Assembly: GCF_038051995.1 (NCBI RefSeq) | Contig: NZ_CP150290.1 | Span: 5,136,001 to 5,200,000 of the forward strand | Source of the DNA: Paenibacillus sp. FSL H8-0537 | GTDB lineage: Bacteria > Bacillota > Bacilli > Paenibacillales > Paenibacillaceae | Reading direction: 5' to 3' | DNA: 64,000 nucleotides | Shown: piece after piece, positions 46,373 to 55,606 of the stretch | Position numbering within the stretch: the first letter of the stretch is position 1 | Layout: each line of letters begins with the position of its first letter | Translations under genes and position numbers: made by a program | The notes under the pieces: generated by a model | Databases searched by the model: none | What the model was told of the DNA's origin: nothing | What the model saw: the letters and a program-made list of their open reading frames with translations, nothing else

Positions 46373-49300
46373 CTATTTATCTAGTAAAATGATAAAATCA
46401 TCGATATAAAAGCTGCTCGTTGCGTTGTTGCTTTCTACATATAGGGACAGATTTTTTGCTGCTGCACCGTTATATTCATAGGTCCCATTAATCATCGTCC
46501 ACTCGTTAGCCGTTACTGAGCTTGCGCTAACATTATCATAGGAATGGGTTCCATCTTGAGCTTCACGATGAATGGTAAATAAGAGATCTGAGGCAGCCGT
46601 GCCTTGCGGCAACCTGACTGCTGCCTTGATTCGATACTTCGTGTTGGGCTTCAGCAGACTTGTCAAATCAAGCAGCGGCCCTTGCCATTCTGCTGTCCGA
46701 TCAGATACTTTCAAGCTTCGCTGACCGCCATTTGCCGTTTCGCCTGTGTTCTGAAGCACAACACTTTCTCCCTGTGCGACCCACCCTTGCAGCGTTTCAT
46801 CCTCAAAATCATGACTCACCACAGGCGCAGCTTCTACATATTTCTCCACTTTGAAATCATCTAAGTAAAAGCTAGCAGTCGCATTAGGACTCTCCATGTA
46901 AATATTTAAACCGGCCACTGTTCCAGTAAAAGTATAGACGCCTTCGAAGTCCACCCAGCCATCTACTGTTACATGACTAGCACTCACATTGTCGTAATAA
47001 TGCAAGCCATTTTCATCCGTTCGATTCATAGTCAATAATATGTCAGAGGCCGTTACGCCTTGAGGCAAACGCAGCTTGCCCGATAGGGTATAGGTCTGCC
47101 CTTTCTTCATATAGCTGGTTAAGTCCAAAGCAGGGCCTTGCCACTCAGCCGATCGATTACTAATTTTCAAACTATGGCTTCCACTACTTGCCGCCTCTTG
47201 TGTGTTGGCAACCAGTACACCTTCGCCTTGAGCATACCAGCCGTGTGTTGTCCCATCTTCAAAGTCGTGAACAAGCGGAGCTGGCTCAGCCGAATATGCT
47301 TCAATGCTTACATTATCCAATAAGAAAGAAGCAGTAGGACTTGCACTCTCTAAGTATAAATACATACTTGTAGCTGGTTCATTCAACTGGTATATCCCTT
47401 CAAAAGTCGCCCATCCGCTTGAAGTAACCATTTTGGTGCTAATATTGTCGTAATAGCTGTTTCCATCTGGCAGCGTCCGGCGAATCGTCATCATGACTTG
47501 TGCTGCTGGGGTTCCTTGCGGCAATCTAACAAATGCTTTAATTTGATAACTCTGCTGAGGAACAATATGGTTCGTTATATTTAACATTGGCCCGTGCCAG
47601 CCTAACGTTCGATTAGAAACCTTCAAGCTGCTTGCTCCACCGTATGCCAACTCTTGTGTGTTGGAAAGTACTACTCCTTCTCCCTGACCAATCCAGTTTT
47701 GAACGGTTCCATCCTCAAAATCTAGATACAAATTTTCTGCAGGCTCAGTAGGAGTAACGACTGGCGGATCTTCAGCCTTAGTAGACAAGTAAGCAATAAC
47801 CGGATCCCATATTGTACCGTCATTTGAGAAATCTCCATTCTGATTAAGCCTGAAATAGATGGAGTCTCCTTGAGTGACTTCCAGCTCTTTAATAACTGAG
47901 GCTCCCTTGCCATCATTACCCTCAATACGTTTCCAACCTGAGTCTGGCCAAATTTGCGTGTTGTTTTTCAAAATTTTAGTATTCACACCGTCTCCTATAA
48001 GGTTGATAGGGTGTTTTTTCACATTGCTTTTGATTCTAATCGTTCCTGTATTTGGAGCCACCCACTTGAAGACCGTATCATTAGTATGAGGATGAATCCA
48101 ATCTTTAGTAATTAAGCTCCAAGCATGATCTCCCTTCCATCTGAACAACGTGCTATCCCATACCATATTTTTATATACGGTTCCATCCCATGTTTGGTAA
48201 TACCAATTGTGTTTGCCCTGTTCTGATCCATATGCGGCTGAAGCTTTTTCTACATACGTAATTTTAGGATTAACGATAGTAGCATCGGAAACCAAATTTC
48301 CATATTTATTTAAAACAAAATAGATCTTTTCATCTTTATTAACCTTTACGTCTAAGTTCAAATTTTTCCCAATCCCATCATTGCCTTCGAGATGAGTCCA
48401 CCCTGATACGGGCCATATTTGCGTATCATTTTTCATAATTTTAAAATCGACTCCATCCCCCTCTAAGTTAATGGGATGTTTTCTTATATTTCCTGAAATG
48501 TGTATAATGCCAGTTTGTGGCGCCTTCCATTTGAGAGCAGCATCATTTATATGGGGATGCATCCATTCTTGTGATATAATTTCCCAACGGTTATCTCCTC
48601 TCCACAAGGAAGCCGTTGTGTCCCATGCCATATCTTTATAGCCATCTGCAGTGGCAATTTGGTAAGACCAGTTATTTTTACCTTGTTCGGAACTAAATCC
48701 TTCCGATGCTTTCTCAACATACTTGATTGTTGGCTTCCACACTGTACCATCGTAATTGAGATTTCCATTTTTATTTAATATAAATGAGACATTATCCCCC
48801 GCTACTACGTTCATATCCAGATTTAAATCAATGCCTATTGCATCGTCTCCAGCAAGATGCTTCCATCCCGTTGTTGGCCATATTTGAGTATTATTTTTCA
48901 GCACTTTAAGATTGATACCATCGCCAAGCAAATTAATTTGGTGCTTCTTGATTTTTCCACCTATATGTATGGCACCGCTTTGAGGTACTTGCCAAGTAAG
49001 TGCGATATCATTCACGCCTGGATGAATCCAATCTTTCCCAATAACTTCCCAAGCGGTCTTGCCCTCCCATCTCGAAAGACTAGTGTTCCAAGTCATATCC
49101 TCAAAGCTTGTTCCATTCCAAATCTGATAATACCAATCGTTTAGTCCCTGCTCTTTGGTAAATGCATAGTCTAAATTTCTGCCTGTGTATTCCTTTAAAA
49201 TTAGATTCCCATTCTGATCGTAAACATAATCTACTTTTTCACCATTGTCTCTCACTTCAGAAATAAGTCTTCCATTGCTATCATAAAGATAGGAAGAGCT

Positions 49301-49384
49301 AGCATAAGCTAGATTAGTAACAGTCATTAACACTAAAACAATAAACAAAATTTTTAAGTAAATACGTGATGTTCCTGAACTCAT
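46373..49384 (-). CDS. Exported protein: one YD hairpin, three beta-sandwich repeats, three CBM22-like domains
   Basis: 1003 residues with a signal peptide (about 1-28). Residues 32-66 are a single YD hairpin (YDSNGRL, YDQNGNL). Three repeats of about 155 residues follow, each with NDWYYQIWNG-like, WIHPGVNDIAL-like and LLGDGIN-like segments, a domain I know from secreted polysaccharide-acting enzymes of Paenibacillus. After a Pro-rich linker come three CBM22/CBM4_9-type domains (VSNRTLGWHGPMLNI, YDNIS, FLLDNVSIE). No catalytic domain is seen. ATG at 49384 behind GGTGGGG. It is second in the transcript that also carries the 748-residue gene, the RHS gene and its immunity gene. Confidence 0.88.
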   Translation of the reverse strand: MSSGTSRIYLKILFIVLVLMTVTNLAYASSSYLYDSNGRLISEVRDNGEKVDYVYDQNGNLILKEYTGRNLDYAFTKEQGLNDWYYQIWNGTSFEDMTWNTSLSRWEGKTAWEVIGKDWIHPGVNDIALTWQVPQSGAIHIGGKIKKHQINLLGDGINLKVLKNNTQIWPTTGWKHLAGDDAIGIDLNLDMNVVAGDNVSFILNKNGNLNYDGTVWKPTIKYVEKASEGFSSEQGKNNWSYQIATADGYKDMAWDTTASLWRGDNRWEIISQEWMHPHINDAALKWKAPQTGIIHISGNIRKHPINLEGDGVDFKIMKNDTQIWPVSGWTHLEGNDGIGKNLNLDVKVNKDEKIYFVLNKYGNLVSDATIVNPKITYVEKASAAYGSEQGKHNWYYQTWDGTVYKNMVWDSTLFRWKGDHAWSLITKDWIHPHTNDTVFKWVAPNTGTIRIKSNVKKHPINLIGDGVNTKILKNNTQIWPDSGWKRIEGNDGKGASVIKELEVTQGDSIYFRLNQNGDFSNDGTIWDPVIAYLSTKAEDPPVVTPTEPAENLYLDFEDGTVQNWIGQGEGVVLSNTQELAYGGASSLKVSNRTLGWHGPMLNITNHIVPQQSYQIKAFVRLPQGTPAAQVMMTIRRTLPDGNSYYDNISTKMVTSSGWATFEGIYQLNEPATSMYLYLESASPTASFLLDNVSIEAYSAEPAPLVHDFEDGTTHGWYAQGEGVLVANTQEAASSGSHSLKISNRSAEWQGPALDLTSYMKKGQTYTLSGKLRLPQGVTASDILLTMNRTDENGLHYYDNVSASHVTVDGWVDFEGVYTFTGTVAGLNIYMESPNATASFYLDDFKVEKYVEAAPVVSHDFEDETLQGWVAQGESVVLQNTGETANGGQRSLKVSDRTAEWQGPLLDLTSLLKPNTKYRIKAAVRLPQGTAASDLLFTIHREAQDGTHSYDNVSASSVTANEWTMINGTYEYNGAAAKNLSLYVESNNATSSFYIDDFIILLDK

Positions 49385-49430
49385 TTCTAATCCCCACCAT
49401 TTATATTTCTGTATAAATCATCCTTTTGAG

Positions 49431-51677
49431 CTAGCTGTAATAAAACGCTGCTTTATCCACATAAAAAATTCCCGCAGCATCTGCTTCATTGGCTCTTAGT
49501 AAGAAATGCAGCTTTGCAAAACTAGCTTGGTTAGGCGTTTGACCTTGATTTTCTAGTAATATATACTGCCCATTCGTTAGTACAGCATCGGTTATATTGC
49601 TGGAAACATAATTCCCGGAAAAATCATAAAAATCAATATACAATTGCAGCTTTGAGTTATGAAGCATTTCCACATTTACATGACCTGAAACTTTATAGGA
49701 TAGATTCGGTTTAACTATGAAGGTTTGAGAGATGCTATAAAATTCATTTTTAGGAATCCAAGAGCCCGCCACCTTTTGCGACGTACTCCCTTGATAAATT
49801 AGAGTGCGGCTATTATTTGCTAACAGGCTCAGCTTTTTAATCAAGTTTCCATTTAAATCATATTTATAGAAGGTATTTAATCGTTTTTCATTTTTAGCTT
49901 GGGTTGAATAAGTAAGTAAGCCTGAACTGGAATAAACATTCATTTGCCCATCAGGCTGGAACTGATTTTTAATTACCTGATTAACCTCAATCGAGCTTAC
50001 AGGCTTCACGAGCTTCCAATCCTGAGCAACATTTCCCCCTAATTTTTCCCGTTCAAAATTTGCATTTCGCAAGAGGTTCGATTCCTGACTAAATCTCATG
50101 TCATCTACGAAAAATGTGCCTGCTCCATTGGTGCCTTGCGAACGAATAATGGCGTAGACACGAACAAACGCCGCATTTTGCGGAACTACTCCCATCGTTG
50201 AAACATGAATGTATTCACCTAAAGTTGTTGTAGGAACATCTACGATATCGGTAGATACATACGAATTAACACTTGAAAAATCCAAAAACAGCTGTACTTT
50301 GGCATGCTGAAGAGCATCAATTTTAAAACGACCGCTTACTGAATAAGATTGGCCCGGCGTTACTTTTAGCGATTGGTGAATTCCGATAAATTCATTATTA
50401 GGTAATTGGGAAACCGTTATTTTCTGAGCTCGAAGTTGATCCGTTACTTGATTGGATGCTGTGACCAACTCAAAGGAAGATTGAGTTCCCCAAGTGTAGG
50501 ACCAGCTAGAAGCATTCATTCCAGTATTCATATTTCCTGAGTCCAGTAATTCGAAGCTTCCATTTTTCAATTGATTTTCCTCAACTGCGTATTCAAAACT
50601 AACATTGTCGATATAAATGGCACCTGCAGCGTTATTATCCAGCCCTCTTATTAGAACATGAAGGGTCACGGTTGATGCGTCTGCGGGAACCTCACCAAAA
50701 CCAGATAATGTCCAGTAAGTTCCTGAAGTTTTCACATCCAAATCCATCGTTTTGCTACCTACATAACGGCTGCCATCCATAAAATCTGCATAAAGCTGCA
50801 CCTTAGCATTTGTCAAAGATTCCACGGAAATTCTGCTGCTTATATTAAATGACTGTTTAGGCGTTACCTTCATCTTTTGATAAACGCTCACGAACTCATT
50901 TTTAGGCAACTGAGTTACAGCTATTTTTTGAACCTTTTTTCCATTTAATAAGGGGTCTGTTACTAAAGATAATTGAGAGGTGGCTGAATACACGCTTGCC
51001 CATGCATCTGCTAATGAATTGCTAGCTCCTGACTGTTTAAAATCAGAATTTGCAACTAAATTCTCCTCGCTTGTGTAAGCGAGTTTAATAGAGTCTACAT
51101 AGATGGTACCTGCTCCATTGCTTCCCGTTGATCGAATTAGGGCATGTACACGTACAATAGAGGCTTTTTCAGGAATGATATCATGACCAGATAGCGTTAC
51201 ATAGCCACCTGTGTTCGTTTGAGACAAATCAAGAACAGTTGATGAAAGATAGGATTCGTGATTATAAAAATCAGCTTGGAGTTGAACTTTTGCATGGGAT
51301 AAAGCTTCTATATTAAACCTTCCGCTCAATACAAACGGAGTACCAGGAACAACCTCTAAAGCCTGATTGACAGAAACAAAATCACCTGTTGATAAATTGG
51401 ATACGGTTATCTTTTGAGCTTGCACTCCACTCGATACAGGATTACTGACTAAACTAAAATTTGCAGAGCCATAGCTCTCCCAGTTTTTAGATATTCCATT
51501 TATTCCTGTTACCTCAAAGTCCGAATTGACAAGTAAGTTCTCATTATTGCGTGTTAATAAAACTTCATTTACTTTACTCTGTTGATTAGCAAAAACTCCT
51601 GTAGGAATTGTTGTTACGATTACAAGCGACATTAAAAAAGCCATCATTAACCGTGTAAAAAAAGAATTTTTAGACAT
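49431..51677 (-). CDS. Exported protein with four or five CBM-like repeats and an internal YD hairpin
   Basis: 748 residues with a signal peptide (MSKNSFFTRLMMAFLMSLVI). It is built of CBM4_9-type repeats of about 165-180 residues, each with NSDFE, QKITVSQLP-like, GRF and GAGTIYVDSI segments. Between the third and last unit the sequence switches to a YD hairpin (NVYSSSGLL to YKYDLNGNLIKKL) and then re-enters a binding repeat part-way, as if the hairpin had been inserted into a domain. The start is ATG 51677 behind GGTGGGGG; a GTG at 51689 is less likely. First gene of the RHS transcript, preceded by tandem 0A boxes. Confidence 0.85.
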   Translation of the reverse strand: MSKNSFFTRLMMAFLMSLVIVTTIPTGVFANQQSKVNEVLLTRNNENLLVNSDFEVTGINGISKNWESYGSANFSLVSNPVSSGVQAQKITVSNLSTGDFVSVNQALEVVPGTPFVLSGRFNIEALSHAKVQLQADFYNHESYLSSTVLDLSQTNTGGYVTLSGHDIIPEKASIVRVHALIRSTGSNGAGTIYVDSIKLAYTSEENLVANSDFKQSGASNSLADAWASVYSATSQLSLVTDPLLNGKKVQKIAVTQLPKNEFVSVYQKMKVTPKQSFNISSRISVESLTNAKVQLYADFMDGSRYVGSKTMDLDVKTSGTYWTLSGFGEVPADASTVTLHVLIRGLDNNAAGAIYIDNVSFEYAVEENQLKNGSFELLDSGNMNTGMNASSWSYTWGTQSSFELVTASNQVTDQLRAQKITVSQLPNNEFIGIHQSLKVTPGQSYSVSGRFKIDALQHAKVQLFLDFSSVNSYVSTDIVDVPTTTLGEYIHVSTMGVVPQNAAFVRVYAIIRSQGTNGAGTFFVDDMRFSQESNLLRNANFEREKLGGNVAQDWKLVKPVSSIEVNQVIKNQFQPDGQMNVYSSSGLLTYSTQAKNEKRLNTFYKYDLNGNLIKKLSLLANNSRTLIYQGSTSQKVAGSWIPKNEFYSISQTFIVKPNLSYKVSGHVNVEMLHNSKLQLYIDFYDFSGNYVSSNITDAVLTNGQYILLENQGQTPNQASFAKLHFLLRANEADAAGIFYVDKAAFYYS

Positions 51678-51773
51678 ATGAACCCCCACCTACAGTATTA
51701 GAAAAATATTTCTACACCTATCAAGTTCTATAACATGGTAAATATTTCTCTCCCTCTAAAAGACCCAGAGATT

Positions 51774-51838
51774 AATATAACATGATTACATTATTATATT
51801 CATCAGGAGATTTTGTAGAAATTTGTTTTAATATGTCG
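51774..51838 (-). promoter_or_regulatory. Promoter with tandem 0A-like boxes for the RHS transcript
   Basis: An extended -10 (TGTTATATT; TATATT at 51774-51779) is preceded by TGTAG at 51814-51818 and TGTCG at 51834-51838 (TATGTCGAAA). The boxes are exactly 20 bp apart and the nearer is 35 bp from the -10. The transcript should begin near GGGTCTTTTAG, also found at the next promoter. The nearer box has one mismatch to the consensus. Confidence 0.55.
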
Positions 51839-51917
51839 AAATTTAAGTTGAAAATATTTTTTCTTATACTTCAAATGAATTTATAGTCGTAAAATTCATT
51901 AATTCGACAAATAGTAA

Positions 51918-51988
51918 TAGCCCATGACTGTATCCCGTGTAGTTCAAACTTATCAATTCCCCTACACGGAATATTCAGGCATGAGCCG
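51918..51988. repeat. Roughly 70-bp intergenic element, copy 1
   Basis: Contains GCCCATGAC, CCCCTACACGGA and ATTCAGGCATGAGC in the same order as copies at 54213 and 57969. It can form CCGTGTAG/CTACACGG as an inner stem, so it may act as a terminator for the gene at 52002. The rest of the 51690-52001 gap holds the 0A-box promoter. Confidence 0.5.
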
Positions 51989-52001
51989 TATTGAAGCAGA
52001 A

Positions 52002-53954
52002 TTAAGCTTCAGTCAGTATATATCCATAATCAATAACTTTCCAATTCATGACTAAACCCGTTTCATTACCATATAGTTTTTTGAAAATATTGAACTTAAT
52101 TTGGCTTTGAGACAACCCTGTATTCCATATTCGCAAATCAGACAGCTTGCCTTTAAACGTGTAGTGGTTCGCTCCGCCTTCTACATACCCGCCAATATTT
52201 ACTTTATTCCCCACACTTACAGGGCGTTTGCTAGACGTTGCTGCAAAATCCCTTAAAGTTTGTTTTACACCGTCTATATACAGTTCGACATTGGTCGGGG
52301 TTATTTCTCCGTTATAAAATACCGCCGCTATATGTACCCATCGGTTTTTCAATGATACCGACGGTACTCCCATAATATCTCCGTTGAAAATATTAAATCC
52401 GAACATACCTCCCGCTATATATAAATCATATCCTGGATACCAAGCAAACGGCATCGCAACGTCTGTACCATCCCAGTACATCCAAAATTCGACGGTATTT
52501 TTCCCGCCTGCTGCTGTATTGACACCATTACTTGAAAGTTCCATTACTTGATCCCCAATGAATGGCTTTGATTCTAACGGACTATCGGACAAGACCCATT
52601 CTCCCACAAGCCCCTGCTCATTTCCTGCTAGCTTGCGATACATACTGGATTGAATTTGACCAGCAGACAACCCCGTATTCCATATTCGTATATTGGACAG
52701 TTTGCCTTTAAATGTGTAGAGATTCGTTGCGCCTTCTGCATACCCTCCAATATTTACTTTATTGCCCACACTTACAGGTCGTCTGCTCGACGCTGGCGCA
52801 AAATCCCTTAAAGTTTGTTTCACTCCATCTATGTAGAGTTCGACATTGGTTGGGTTTATTTCTCCGTTATAAAATACCGCTGCTACATGTACCCATCGGT
52901 TTTTCAACGATGCTGATGGTATTCCCATAATATCTCCGTTGAAAATATTAAATCCAAACATGCCCGATGCTAGATACAAATCATATCCTGGATACCAAGC
53001 AAACGGCATCGCAGCTTCTGTACCATCCCAGTACATCCAAAATTCGACGGTGTTTTTTCCACCAGCTGCTGTATTTACGCCATTACTTGAGAGCTCCAGC
53101 ACTTGATTTCCATTAAATTGCTTTGATTCTATAGGGCTTTCGAACAAGACCCATTCTCCCACAAGTCCCTGCTCGTTTCCTGCTAGCTTGCGATACATGT
53201 TAAATTGTATTTGCTCAGCAGAGAGCCCTGTATTCCATATTCGCATATTGGACAGCTTGCCTTTAAACGTGTAGTGATTCGCTCCGCCTTCTGCATACCC
53301 GCCAATATTCACTTTATTGCCTACACTTACAGGACGCCTGCTTGAGGTTGCTGCAAAATCCTTTAAAGTTTGTTTCACTCCATCTATGTAAAGCTCGACA
53401 TTGGTTGGGTTTATTTCTCCGTTATAAAAAACCGCTGCTACATGCACCCATCGGTTTTTCAATGTTGCCGACGGCACTCCCATAATATCTCCATTAAAAA
53501 TATTAAATCCGAACATACCCCCCGCTATATATAAATCATATCCTGGATACCAAGCAAACGGCATCGCAGCGTCTGTACCATCCCAGTACATCCAAAATTC
53601 GACGGTATTTTTTCCACCTGCTGCTGTATTGACACCGTTACTTGAGAGTTCTAGCACTTGATTCCCATTATATGCAAGACTATTGGTAGGACTCATTGCA
53701 ACATTCTTCTTTTGAAGCAAATTTCCATTCCCATCATAGTTATGTTTCATAAACTGTCCTGTTGGTAAATGAATATAATCAAGTAAACCATTATTACCAT
53801 ATATATATTTAATTCCTGATTTAATAGCAGGCTGACCTTGGGAAGCCTGAAGATTAATTGTAGAAGCATAAATACTTCCAACCGAATGGTACTGACCTAA
53901 CATCGCAAATATACATATACTTATTATTATTTTGTAGCCATATGAATTTTTCAC
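52002..53954 (-). CDS. Exported protein: YD hairpin plus three near-identical LamG-like domains
   Basis: 650 residues. Signal peptide (about 1-31), then one YD hairpin (YIYGNNGLLDY, NYDGNGNLLQKK) and three LamG/concanavalin-type units of about 180 residues. Each unit reads VLELSSNGVNTAAGGKNTVE, FWMYWDGT, WVHVAAVFYNGE, VELYIDGVKQTL and LRIWNTGLS in order. The three units are nearly identical even at DNA level, which suggests recent expansion or gene conversion. No enzyme domain. Start GTG 53954 with AAAGGAG in front, downstream of a tandem 0A-box promoter. Confidence 0.9.
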   Translation of the reverse strand: MKNSYGYKIIISICIFAMLGQYHSVGSIYASTINLQASQGQPAIKSGIKYIYGNNGLLDYIHLPTGQFMKHNYDGNGNLLQKKNVAMSPTNSLAYNGNQVLELSSNGVNTAAGGKNTVEFWMYWDGTDAAMPFAWYPGYDLYIAGGMFGFNIFNGDIMGVPSATLKNRWVHVAAVFYNGEINPTNVELYIDGVKQTLKDFAATSSRRPVSVGNKVNIGGYAEGGANHYTFKGKLSNMRIWNTGLSAEQIQFNMYRKLAGNEQGLVGEWVLFESPIESKQFNGNQVLELSSNGVNTAAGGKNTVEFWMYWDGTEAAMPFAWYPGYDLYLASGMFGFNIFNGDIMGIPSASLKNRWVHVAAVFYNGEINPTNVELYIDGVKQTLRDFAPASSRRPVSVGNKVNIGGYAEGATNLYTFKGKLSNIRIWNTGLSAGQIQSSMYRKLAGNEQGLVGEWVLSDSPLESKPFIGDQVMELSSNGVNTAAGGKNTVEFWMYWDGTDVAMPFAWYPGYDLYIAGGMFGFNIFNGDIMGVPSVSLKNRWVHIAAVFYNGEITPTNVELYIDGVKQTLRDFAATSSKRPVSVGNKVNIGGYVEGGANHYTFKGKLSDLRIWNTGLSQSQIKFNIFKKLYGNETGLVMNWKVIDYGYILTEA

Positions 53955-54048
53955 TACTCTACTCCTTTTATATTAGTCTTGTTACATTTTATCAATTGAA
54001 AACAATGCAATAAAGAATCCCTTCATCCCCCTAAAAGACCCAACAACA

Positions 54049-54113
54049 AATATACCATTCTCTATTCCTATATTTCATTAAGACATTTTGTCGAATTTTA
54101 GATTTAAATGTCG
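54049..54113 (-). promoter_or_regulatory. Promoter with tandem 0A boxes for the LamG-repeat gene
   Basis: Extended -10 TGGTATATT (TATATT 54049-54054), TTTGTCGAAT at 54087-54096 (a full consensus 0A box) and TGTCG at 54109-54113. Box spacing is 20 bp and the nearer box is 35 bp from the -10, the same as at 51774 and 57743. Confidence 0.6.
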
Positions 54114-54212
54114 TATAAGTAGAAATAAAAGGTTATTAACACTGATATTGATGGAACTTGAGATGTATTCTTCAACTTTTAATGAGAGTGCAATAAACTG
54201 CAAATTAAAAAA

Positions 54213-54273
54213 AGCCCAGAGCCAATTCTTATGCAGGAGGAAATCAGTTACCCCTACACAAAATCAGCCATGG
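54213..54273. repeat. Roughly 70-bp intergenic element, copy 2
   Basis: AAAAAAAGCCCAGAGCC, CCCCTACACA and AATCAGCCATGGGC match the order seen in copies 1 and 3. On the minus strand it forms a long hairpin followed by TTTTTTT, so this copy could terminate the broken gene at 54344. The remainder of the 53955-54343 gap is the promoter described at 54049. Confidence 0.5.
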
Positions 54274-54343
54274 GCTAGCAACAAGTTAATTAAACATCTT
54301 TCAATCTGTTTTTTACGGTATTTTCTTTTGTATTAACTCAACA

Positions 54344-55566
54344 TTATCTATTACCATTCGTATTAAATCCATACCTCATATCAGCAAGGACTGTATAATT
54401 TTGTATCCCTCTTACCGGTATCCATTCTGAATCCACATATTGATAAGATGCCACATCTCCCATTCCATTATAAAGACGATAAATACTTTTCCCTTCTGTA
54501 GGCACATAAGGAGCAATTACAGCTATACTTCCTTCACTACTACCATTTCGCCAATTAACCTCCCAAAAGTCAGGTAGATTATTTTGATTTCTATCGTCTT
54601 CAAAACTATGATTATAATAAAAGTTAGTCAACTTCAGCATCCCTCTTACGTTTTAACTTTGACTGCCTTTCATAAACATCACCTGTGAGACATTCGCACT
54701 ATCTCCAGTATTGGAAAAGCTAGTTTTTGGGCTTGTCGTCTTTCAACTACCCCTGCAGTAATGATTCCATAAGTTCCAGTGACCCCTGACGCCTTATATC
54801 GATCCCAGCCATCTGCTCCCCTATCTGCTCTTTTATTTGATTCAAAGCCATCATTGAACACTTGATTAGCCTCTTCTTGTAAGGTCGCAGTTACTCCATC
54901 CAGATATACCGTGCCTTGGGCATTGCTTGCCGTTGCGCTAAGGTGAAAATGTACCCGTGCTGATGTTGCATTTGCCGGGGCCGTGATATTTCCTGAAAAC
55001 GTTGCCCAGTCTGCAGTGTTTTGCCTATTCTCGACAGGCGTTTGTCCCTCAATCAACTGATTATTCTCATCATAGAAGAACGCTATCACGGAAAATTTCG
55101 CATCCTTCATGTTAGACAGCTTCAGCATCCCTTTTACGTTATAACTTTGATTGCCTTTCATAAACATCACCTGTGAGACATTCGCACCATCTCCAGTATT
55201 AGGAAATGAGGTTACCGTTAGTTTCTGGGCTTGTCGTCCTTCGGCTACCCCTGCAGTGATGATTTCATAAGTTCCCGTGACCCCTGACGCCATATATCGA
55301 TCCCAGCCATCTGCTGCATTCTCGGAACCCGAATAATTCTCAAACCCAGAATTAGATAATAGATTATCGATCATAGATTTACTCAGTAAATTCCCATTTT
55401 TATCGTATTTCATCTCAATTGTACCGTTCGAATCAGTTAATTCAACTAGCTGTCCATTTTTGTTATAAATATAATTTGTTCCTGATTTCGCTCCTACAAC
55501 TGGAAGAACTAATATAAAAACTATTATTACGCAAATAAACAAAAAGGCTGATTTTCTTAGCATCAT
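54344..55566 (-). pseudogene. Broken exported YD hairpin/CBM-like protein gene
   Basis: Reading starts with ATG 55566 (AGGAG in front), a signal peptide, a YD hairpin (YIYNKNGQLVEL, KYDKNGNLLSK) and one intact CBM-like unit (NLLSNSGFENYSG to TVYLDGVTATL). The second unit is nearly identical to the first but has lost about 10 bases near 54715, which shifts the frame so that translation ends at 54679. It also has a point change making GTTAT into GTTAA (stop). Beyond, at 54344-54640, a frame resumes with GMLKLTN joined to unrelated sequence (FEDDRNQNNLPDFWEV) ending in FNTNGNR. This is a rearranged remnant of a family member. Confidence 0.85.
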
Positions 55567-55606
55567 TTTTCTCCTACATTCTAAAATTCGTAATTTTTCA
55601 AATGTT

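Noticed and set aside
54088..54336. 82-codon plus-strand open frame
   Set aside because: It covers the 0A-box promoter and a copy of the 70-bp element and has no ribosome site.
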